Origin: Legionella qingyii
Lineage (GTDB): Bacteria > Pseudomonadota > Gammaproteobacteria > Legionellales > Legionellaceae
NCBI RefSeq assembly: GCF_003184185.1
Contig: NZ_QHJG01000025.1
Span: forward strand, 7,222 to 71,221
Length of the DNA: 64,000 nucleotides
Reading direction: 5' to 3'
The notes beneath the pieces were generated by a model. It was not told the origin of the DNA. It made no database searches and was given only the letters and a program-made list of their open reading frames with translations. This document shows positions 56,376 to 64,000 of the stretch, in pieces (within the stretch, counting starts at the first letter, position 1; each line of letters starts with the position of its first letter). The translations under genes and the position numbers were made by a program.

Positions 56376-57110
56376 TACGTAAATAACAGTGCTCTTCTCA
56401 AACATCGATATCCATGTCTCCGATAAAATTTATGATCTTTTTTTTATTGCTAGCCCTTAGTTTTTTCACCTATACATTTTATAGTAGCACTTTAATTTCT
56501 TTTATTGATGTAAAGATTTTTACAGGCTCGGGTAGAATAAAGGAGGTGCCTTCTCCTCATATACAAAGCTGTACTAGACTAACTTGTACAACCAAACCCA
56601 TTAACAGTACTCGAACGTCTAATAGAAAATCATCTCCAACCATTTCTTTAATGAGCATTTCCACGTTTTCGTGCTTAAGCCTAACAATCGAGCCAGTTTA
56701 TACTAGTACAAATAAATCTTTAATACTAAGCCAATTTTCCCCTTTTTCTAATAAGAGAAACCCTCCAACTACGAACCCTGGGTGCTTAGTAACTATAATC
56801 ATGAGCTGGACTACCAAGTTAATTTTTAGTACTCAGAGATGAGATACCTATAAGTCGCTTGTGCGTTTTAAGGCATATATGTCTAGTCTAATTGATGTTA
56901 GCGGCTATGTGAAAAAAATTGCGTTATGGTTTCGGACGCGAACCGTCAGGCGGGCTACCTTCACGCTGTGGCCTCGCTCTCTATAACCTATTCGTAAGAT
57001 TTCACATGCTACTAATGTGAAATCTTCTTAGTTACCTTTGTCCTTACAAACTGTGTAGACCCCTGTAAGTAATGAATGTTTTTCAAAGTTCAACCGTCGT
57101 TGATTATATT
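56376..57110 (+). CDS. Effector-like protein with GNCxE region, 244 aa
   Basis: ATG at 56376, TAA at 57110. Residues ~70-85 read 'IEHVGLGNCHELADYLLVEV', then a strand with His 'VSSVKYDHVYLEIMIRLKGE' and then 'SLWEVDAWDPRIIDIST' with Asp: Cys, His and Asp in the same order and spacing as in the 358-aa protein at 29805-30881. The rest is unfamiliar. Possible papain-fold hydrolase or deamidase; activity unproven. Follows the capsule locus but is probably unrelated to it. Confidence 0.65.
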
Positions 57111-57251
57111 TCAGTCAAACTCTCAAGGATACCAAAGTCTTAAAATTTACTAGACAGTAGTGAAAAAATTTCTCCTATCGCTCGAAGTAGACCTCCTTTA
57201 TTTCCACTTCGAACCAAAACTGAAATTTTTAAGCCATGGGTCTCAACCGAT

Positions 57252-58034
57252 AGTGAGGTATCATTTGACGTCGAGTAGTAGAAGTAGTACGACAACTTGA
57301 AGTAAAACACAAAATCGAAGACAAAGCTTTAGTACAAAGCGAAATCCGTAATTTGATAGTCGTAAAAGAAGATCTTCGAACTATAAAAAAACATTTTAGA
57401 CAACCACGCTCGAATTACAAAAGACTAGTAACAAGAATGATAAGAAGAGGAGTTAAACAAGTAAATCAGAATATAACCAACTAAGATCTTCTGATTGAAG
57501 TCGATAATTTCGTAATGCTCTTAGTATGAGTCGTGTAAACGAGAAGCGACGTAGCTAGCTAAAAAACGCATATTTGTTATTCTTTTTTGAAAATTCATTT
57601 GGTCCAAAACATAGACGATATTTTGCCCGGGTTGGAGGTCCAAGGAGACTACCATCTAATGGATAGTAATAAGAGAAACGTCAGTAGACAACGAGTAATT
57701 TAAATTGAAGACTCAGGTTGCAAAGCTCAACAAGATCGTAGAACAAATAAACTAGCTCGAGAAATAGCTACAACCCTTCAGGATAAAATTTAAATACTTA
57801 TTCTCGTTAATTCAGTAGTAGCCATTCGCGAAGATTTTATCTAAGTATCATTAATAATAACCACTATTAAGCTCGAAAAAAATCAACAAGTTTTCGCAGT
57901 ATCGTCTACTCCGATTATAGAAGTAGTAGATTAAAATCCTAGAGTAATTATCGCAAAAGTTAAAGAACCGGTCGTAATTAACGTGAAACCAGTAAACCCA
58001 GAGCTGACCTTTCAGATATTTCCCAGAGGGGGTA
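57252..58034 (-). CDS. Coiled-coil protein, 260 aa, effector-like
   Basis: ATG at 58034, TGA at 57252. N-terminal half helical and acidic ('IENAINEILKLDDEDISLIC', 'LEALTDDDLIALIHKFKIGL'), one hydrophobic stretch 'SFFLLFIRKKS' near residue 150, then long heptad helices ('ALIAEVSLLESTNIRLNEQI') and an acidic C terminus 'QQHDEDDELQFTME'. The acidic tail would fit a Dot/Icm signal. Not recognised. Confidence 0.65.
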
Positions 58035-58284
58035 AAAATAGAGTATGACATAAGAAGTGTATCATATTAAAATTATGTTTTTTAATTACTAAATAATTTA
58101 TTCCGAACCCTGTACCCATAGGAACGAGGGCCTTTCTATTTTTTTACTCAGTCGGAGAGCTAACTCTCCTCCTAAAAGTCTCCATTTAAAGACCGCTAGT
58201 TAATATAAAATGTAAACGTACGATAACGAAAGAACAATCAAGTTTTATATAATTATCTATCCTGTATAATTAAGTACCAGTGGT

Positions 58285-58692
58285 TACTTCGAATATTACT
58301 TATTTTTTTTATCGCCCCTCAGTTATTGAGACCTCGACCTCGGTTGTTGTCGTTAATTTCTCAACAACAAGTAAGAAATACCAATAGCTTCATTTTAAAT
58401 ACTAGCTAAAAGAAAACTACTCATAGTTTTTATATAAAGTCATATAGTCACAGAAAATATACCCCTCGCTAAATTTTTATTTAACGAAAGCCTCTGGTTA
58501 AATAGTCTAATAGTCGAACTCCTAGGGACAATAAACTGAACCCTCCTCAAGTGACTCCTCGCTAGAGAAAGTGGAGTACAACTCGAATATCTATTATTTC
58601 AAGAAAAAACCGTCCGGCCGTGCTCTGGTCAATGTGGGCTCTAACTTTTCCTCAGAACCAGACGCGCATCGGTGCTATTATACTTCGGAATC
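58285..58692 (+). CDS. Hypothetical protein, 135 aa
   Basis: ATG at 58285, TAG at 58692; an in-frame ATG at 58297 is an alternative start. Soluble, aromatic-rich ('IKELLFILYGYRSKIYDRFS', 'VYQCLLYGERFKNKLLSETN'), without known motifs or signal peptide. The 250-bp gap upstream contains a CCTCTC-GATT-GAGAGG hairpin near 58155-58170 and no gene. Confidence 0.55.
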
Positions 58693-59039
58693 CGCTGCTA
58701 TTAAAAAAATACCCCGATTTAAATAATAACGAGTTGGAGTTTTCATATAGAAAAAGAATATAACATGCGGTTTACTTGTATTTCAAGTAATAAACATAAC
58801 GCTGTTTAAAATAGATAGGTTCGAATTATTTACTTATAAGACTCCTAAATTACGTTCGCTACTATTTTTTCGTCGCTTCACTGAACTCCCGGCCATACAT
58901 AGCTATAGTCCAACATTCGGTTAATCTTGGGCCTCCGTAAATTATTTGTTCAAAATAAAAATGGAGGTCTAGTTTAGTATTGCAAGACAAGTACAGGAGT
59001 TTTCTAAGTGGCGCTAAAGTAACGTTATCTTTACAGAGT
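58693..59039. other. Intergenic region, no reliable gene
   Basis: 347 bp between the converging 135-aa gene and the P-type ATPase. A 31-codon ORF from ATG 58851 (+) without a ribosome site is probably chance. Confidence 0.4.
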
Positions 59040-61661
59040 AGTTCTCTCCTCTGTAGGAAGGAGCTCAGCTCTAGAACTTCTTGTTACTGAGAGGAGAAAT
59101 CTGAGTTTCTTTGAATCTCGGAACCTTACACGTCTACCTGCTAACCTCAACGAATGCCATACAAAACCAAGCCGCAGTATTAGATTAGAGAAGTTCTCTA
59201 TCTGCAAAAATGTGAGTCGTCAAAGATATCAGTAAGGACGTAAACATAATAAACGACCGTGTCTGCAGTGAAGAACCACAAATTTTGCTATATTTAATCA
59301 ATTTTGTTAACGACTAAGATCGTGGTAATTACGTTGTGGATGTCGTCCTAATTCCCGTTTTGGATCGCGTTGTTTGTTAGGCGGACGGTGATCTCATTAA
59401 TAACTTAATATTGAGTTCGAATATCTATTTAAAACCTGTTATAAAACAAAACAAAAAAGACGCTGTAGTTTACGTCAACGTTACCCTTTATTATTAGGAA
59501 CGACTTAATGATACGGCCGTACAACAACCCACTACCATAGGGGTTACGAACTAAATTGGCGTTAAGGTTCTAGCCTTATCCATTAACGTGAGTGTAGTAA
59601 CCGACGTAGTGGATGGTACCGATGAAATGTCGGAGACGCAAAATCGACAAGTTATATCGAATAAAACCTATGGAGGTTGCCGAGTCACTGCCGTGGATGA
59701 CATAACCGTGTTTATAAAAGAAATCTTTATGGGTTATTATGACGTATCATAAGACGTCATCGAACTAGACGAGGGCATGTTTATACTTGACAAAATGGGA
59801 CCGCGGCATCAACAACATGTCACCGTTATCGTAGAAATGCGTTTCCCAGTCACTCTCGTTAAACAGGATAATGACAACTCGGCGCGTGTTATATATAGCT
59901 TGGAAAAAGTCCGGATAGTATTCCGAGTAACTATACTCATTAAGGTAAGCGTTTTTCGTATAAAAACAACGGATAGTACTTACAGAGCGGGAGTTAATGA
60001 CGGAAATAAGGACTCACTACTGAAAATAGTTAACTACACTAAAGATTTCCTAGCAGGCGTCATCACAAAACTGAAAGTTATATTCGGGATTAATAAACAC
60101 GGCAACCCACTAGCCTAACCGAAAGATTATTACGCTATACGGCGTTCTTAAAAAATAGCCGTTAGACGTTACGGACGTGGAGTTACAAAGGAACTCAGTC
60201 CCATGGTAAATTTAGTTTTTGTTGCCATAGTTATAGTCGCCGACGAACATTACGAAACGGTAACAATTTTACTTAGGGTAAAAGCCTACGGAAAAAGTAT
60301 GGCTAAAATTGACGGTATCCGCATTAGTCCGAGTTTCGCGTACCTGTACGTGAATGTTCCTGGCTCTATTGCGTAACTTATCGGTTCCGCCCTAATTTAT
60401 GGCTCGGATACTAATCCGGACTCTACTCACGATAACGCTCGTTTGGCCCTTATTTTATAAAATTATGAAATAAACGTTTAACAAGTTAACCGCGAAAAAG
60501 TCGTAAGCGGACGAGTTATAAAAAACGTTAATTACTATCCATCCTCGAAACCATGCAAAAACATTGCGCGTAAAGGTTACTCCACTATACTAGGCGGTTT
60601 GCGTATGGACGGAAGTGGAACAGCGGACCTTTTTTACAAACGTCTACGCCACTCGGTAGCTACGCGCACCACATTTCGTCACGCCAACAACAATTATGGG
60701 GTAGCTGTCCTTATTGTCGAGGAAAAAGTTGCTGTTAGTATAGCAATCCCTAATTTAAAAACTGACTTTAAAGGAATAGACCGAATGGAAAATTATCTTG
60801 ACTAACTCCGTTTGTTAGCGCATGTAGATTAAACAATAACTAAAGTAGTTCATTCCATACAAGCTAAGGGAGCGGATTTACGGTCTTTGGGTTCTGGTTA
60901 CCGCGACGAAGCTTGTAGTAGCCGTTAGGTCCTTATTTGTCCGAACGCTACCTATGGCGTTGCTACCAGTTACATGATTAACGTATATTTCAACATCATA
61001 GGGTAAGAGAAAGTTCGTTCCATACGGTCCGACTAACTATTTGTGATATAGGGTTTATATTCCAGTAGTTTCATCATTCGGGACAATACTGTATTATCCG
61101 TTAGTATCCTTATAATTTTGAGGGCTGCCGTTAATGCTCGTACGGATAAGGGGTTTAGTTGGGATCGCGACGAAATTCGGTTACTAAAAGTAGTGGTAGA
61201 CTCAGCACCCATACTACCCTCACCGGTACTCCTACGAACACCGGTACTCTCACTGGTACTGGTACTCTCACCGACACCGGTACTCTTACGGGCACTCTTA
61301 CTCTGACAAAACGAAAAAAAGATTAGAAAAATAATTCTGGGCTCCCCCACCCCAACCACCGGCTACGTACGAGATGTACGTGATAAGGAAGAAGTATGAG
61401 CTATCGGAGGCGAAGGTAATACAGCGAATTTTTTTAAGGAAGGAAACTATTTTCGACTCAGTGCTAACAAACATGACATGAGCTCAAAAATCTGAATCTA
61501 TTGTTTGTCTACGAAAATAGACCCGAGCAATTTAGCTGACGATGAGCATGATTGAAATTTAAAACCAGACTTATGTTTTAGACAAGCTAAACACAAGCTT
61601 ACGAAAGGTTTAGCTCTCCGCTGTGCAATAGTCTTTCCGCCTTAGATATTAATTTTATGTA
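59040..61661 (-). pseudogene. His-rich heavy-metal P-type ATPase, frame disrupted
   Basis: ATG at 61661 (TGGAGG), TGA ending at 59040. N-terminal ferredoxin-like region, then a His-rich stretch (~residues 115-155, 'HSHGHSHGHSHSHGHGHSHG'). P-type core: 'LVSACPCALSLITPMAV' (CPC), phosphorylation site as 'VFDLNGTLTQG' near residue 483 instead of DKTGT, 'SDHPTA' (HP motif as DHPTA) and 'VAMVGDAANDVSAI' hinge. A C-terminal Cys-rich tail ends 'EEGCLLS'. The frame is broken at TGA 60971-60969; one base lost there and one gained about 12 bp later would restore 'QLVHLTIVAVSIAS'. Likely Zn or Cu exporter, divergent from the Zur-like gene. Confidence 0.8.
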
Positions 61662-62022
61662 ACCAAAGGAGGTAAATTTCCTGTTGTATTTACAATTTCT
61701 CCTCGTTGCCGGGTGAAGTCAACATATAGGTATAATTAAAGTCTGAACAATGACCATTATCGTCATCAAAATTTTGCCATAAGGGTTTAGTCAAAAAAGA
61801 CGGAATTTTTGGCTATTTTGTCGCAGACCATAAAACAATGCTACGCAGGATCGCAAATCTTTCACAATGTAACATTGTAATAGAACGGTTTCTTGTTCAG
61901 TATAATTTATTAAAAATTTGGTCTTTTTAAAACGATTATAAATCTTCGTAAACAAACTATTAAAAAGACATTTTGTTCCTGATACCATATTATCCTAATT
62001 CAATAATTAAATTTTTACTAAC
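61662..62022. other. Divergent control region of ATPase and zur
   Basis: 361 bp with no gene; holds the palindromic box at 61864-61878 and presumably both promoters. Confidence 0.5.
61864..61878. promoter_or_regulatory. Palindromic box, candidate Zur/Fur site
   Basis: TGTTACA-T-TGTAACA, a perfect 7-1-7 palindrome between the divergent metal-ATPase and Zur-like genes. Form and place fit a Fur-superfamily operator. Binding is inferred. Confidence 0.6.
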
Positions 62023-62469
62023 TACTTTATGTTAAACAACCTGTTCCGAATATTCGTAACGTACGTCGTACCGATAGCCAAATGTCTTGGCTCTCTCGCA
62101 CAGGAGTTCTATAACTATCTCCTTTCTTTCGGAGATCCACGAATACTTTAGAACGTTTCTAATAGGTGCGTTTAACTTTTAGGGTTCGGCGGGTGTCAGA
62201 TAGCACGCTAAGTCAAAACCGTAGTTCTCCCCAAGTAAGTAACATAACTATCGGAATTTAGGATACAACGGACAAACGTACCCGTAGTACACCCTGTTCG
62301 GGTTAAGGATTAAACATTGGTCACACTAAAACAGTTTCTTAATCTTACGTAATAACTAAAGTGCACGTAGTGTCTTAATCGTTTGAGTGAAGTTAAAAGT
62401 TAATAGTTAACGTGGTGTCTTTAGTTTCCTAATACACGGGCAACATTTGACTGTTTAGCTCTTTTAATC
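62023..62469 (+). CDS. zur: Fur-family regulator, Zur-like
   Basis: 148 residues, ATG at 62023, TAG at 62469. DNA-binding domain: 'YKHCMQHGYRFTEPRERVLK', 'KPLGAYEILQRLSTQIENPK', 'PPTVYRAIQFWHQEGFIHCI'. Zinc site text: 'ACLHGHHVGQAQFLICNQCD' with CxxC, and a second CxxC 'GLCARCKLTNR'. This matches Zur rather than Fur. It would bind the palindrome at 61864-61878 and control zinc genes, possibly the divergent ATPase. Confidence 0.9.
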
Positions 62470-62625
62470 CAGCTAATAACAGTTTTTGCGATGTATGCTA
62501 AAGACAATAGACAGGTTTGCACGAAAATAGAACTGCACCTAAAAATAGTAGGGTCCCTTCGATGGGTAATCATTTTAATCATGATACTAATTTTACCTTA
62601 TTATTTATTAGCTCCCTCTCTTTTG

Positions 62626-63798
62626 TACCGTCTACTTCTTTATTGTTGTTGAAGTACCAAAAGAGCTAATTTTCTTCGCGAGGACCCATAAAAATAACCA
62701 TAACGTAATTAATAACCCCGATAACAAGAACATAAAACCTTACTTGTTGTGTCAAATGTATACCGTGTTAGAAACCGCGTTTGTTTTTTATAAGATTAAC
62801 GACATGGGTTACGAGGGTATTTATTTGTTTTATTAGAATTCCAGTAAATAAATTCACCAAATCGATGATGGTTTCTAGTAAACCTTCTGAGAAACGACCC
62901 CTATTGGCATTTACGATAATCGGAATTAGCATTCCAGCTTTACATAGTTACCTTTGTTTTTTGACTTTGCGCTTGTCTTAGTGTTGATCCACCAAGTCTT
63001 TTCGTATATTGTTGGATAAGAATACTATTTCAAACCAGCCTTGCAAATTAGCTATCAAGATTAAAATTTTGAGGGCTTCCCGTAGTTTTAGGTTTCAGGT
63101 ACGGTTAAGTCAGTGTCCATGTAAAACGTTTTTGTCATTGACACCCACTAAAAAACGACGGACTATGAGATCATTTTGTCTAACTGTAGTCAGTTGGTTA
63201 GTTAAACCGGGTCCAATTAGTTCTTCGGAATTTTTTAGTTAAATTGTTCGGTCACTGAAATTAATTATTACTTAACATAGATCCCGTTCTACCAGTTTCA
63301 GGAGTCGACCCACTATATGCATAATTAGATTGTCGACAACTTGGCGTTTGTCACTCATAATAACGGGTCGTTTAACCTCTATGCGACGTTCTTATAGCAC
63401 GTGGACGACCCGTTTCACAGTAAAATAATAGTTGTCCGGTCGTAAGGGGCCTACTTTACTAACGTGTCCGACTTAGTGTTTTGTGCAATGAGCGTACCCA
63501 GAACGCAAATAAAAGAAACGAGGACAAGTAACCACCTAAGAGAGAGTAGTACTTCGGTGATCAATAATACCGGCTACATCAAGGTAAATATCCGCGACAA
63601 CATCCCAAACCATGACCTAAACATCGGAAAGATAATCCAAAATCACACACCGAACAACGATGCCGTTAACGGACCAAACGATGTGCTGGCGAGTACAGTT
63701 AACCAAATAATTAATAACGCCAATAACCATCGATGTATAACTAGGACAATTTCTGTTTTTTTAGATTTGAAAGAGACGGACTTTGCTGAGTATTAATT
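62626..63798 (+). CDS. TMEM43-like membrane protein
   Basis: 390 residues, ATG at 62626 behind GAGGGAGAG, TAA at 63798. Start 'TTSWFSRLKEALLGIFIGIA', helix 'LIIGAIVLVFWNEQHS', periplasmic domain 'VIYLSGLATTKDHLEDSLLG', 'RKVEMYQWKQKTETRTESQL', 'FLLPDTLVKQIDISQPI', and three C-terminal helices 'VLRLFSLLLFIGGFSLIMKP', 'VVPFIGAVVGFGTGFVAFLL'. This is the TMEM43 (DUF1625) layout. Bacterial function unknown. Confidence 0.88.
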
Positions 63799-63934
63799 AC
63801 TCGTTACTTACATAACAATTAAACTCGTCTCCTATACAATAGGGCTTGAACGCAATAGTAGTGAAAAAAACTTCTTAAGTGACTCATAGATTTACCCGTT
63901 TAACAAATATATCGTAGTAACGAACAATAAACAG

Positions 63935-63954
63935 TAAGGGCGCGTCCGCCCTTA
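63935..63954. repeat. REP element, ATTCCCGC-GCAG-GCGGGAAT
   Basis: Perfect 8-bp stem with 4-base loop in the context TGTCATTCCCGC, a very common intergenic REP sequence in proteobacteria. A second unit seems to begin at the window edge (GGTTCCCGCC at 63991-64000), so it is probably a pair cut by the window. Confidence 0.8.
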
Positions 63955-64000
63955 GATAAGAATTTGATGGTGACATCGAACGATCTTTATCCAAGGGCGG

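Noticed and set aside
63836..64000. ORF (+, corrected) open to the window edge
   Set aside because: It runs straight through a REP palindrome and has no family features; probably chance.
1..64000. A biological 'mirror' or parallel-strand coding system
   Set aside because: The complement-only readability is complete and uniform, and strand polarity makes it impossible in vivo; a data transformation explains everything.

Overview
ORIENTATION FIRST. Read literally (5'->3' plus its reverse complement), this 64 kb has no convincing genes: nothing above about 170 codons and no start, ribosome-site or domain logic. If every base is complemented WITHOUT reversing the order (equivalently, the printed strand is read 3'->5'), the window becomes a dense, ordinary bacterial chromosome segment: ORFs up to 1261 codons, Shine-Dalgarno sites, overlapping operon starts, terminators and recognisable proteins throughout. 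All features below use that corrected reading and keep the window coordinates. Strand '+' means the gene reads left to right after complementing each base; '-' means it reads right to left, i.e. the printed letters taken backwards without complementing. If the window was made by reversal rather than complementation, both strand labels swap. I treat this as a data-orientation property, not as biology. All translations were done by eye.

ORGANISM. An AT-rich gammaproteobacterium, most like Legionella: homospermidine synthase, ankyrin protein, many effector-like proteins without relatives I recognise, a TM2/zinc-ribbon protein, MltA, HdeD, a YjgR-type ATPase and a Kps-type capsule locus. A capsule locus points to the L. 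longbeachae side of the genus. This is inference.

LAYOUT. 0-3.1 kb: end of an ankyrin protein, a decayed GH72-like glucanosyltransferase pseudogene and small ORFs. 3.3-8.6 kb: a BigR/YgaV-type ArsR repressor, TolC and RND efflux genes and a DUF2892 protein, all leftward, with the same inverted repeat upstream of both the repressor and tolC. 8.7-13.3 kb: homospermidine synthase facing an aldehyde dehydrogenase/aminotransferase pair (polyamine or amino-aldehyde metabolism). 13.4-22.6 kb: two Cys-rich secreted peptides, TM2 protein, CvfB, a papain-like protease, a TipA-like MerR regulator, unknown proteins and a lipase-like hydrolase. 22.8 kb: a 124-bp MITE with a 5-bp target duplication. 23-32.5 kb: dipeptide epimerase plus permease, HdeD, a methyltransferase, MltA, effector-like ORFs, an ArsC-like protein and an amino-acid binding protein. 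32.7-39 kb: a 680-aa unknown, YjgR, a YbaB-like protein and a divergent pair of paralogues.

39.2-56.3 kb is a capsule locus. Left arm (-): a GT4-KpsC fusion. Then (+) KpsS, KpsE, KpsD; (-) KpsT and KpsM, the ABC exporter; (+) two FkbM methyltransferases, a three-module glycosyltransferase, Gmd and Rmd (GDP-6-deoxyhexose synthesis). 56.4-64 kb: effector-like proteins, a His-rich P-type ATPase with a disrupted frame and an altered DKTGT motif, divergent from a Zur/Fur regulator with a palindromic box between them, a TMEM43-like membrane protein, and a REP element at the right edge. No rRNA, tRNA or CRISPR array was seen.
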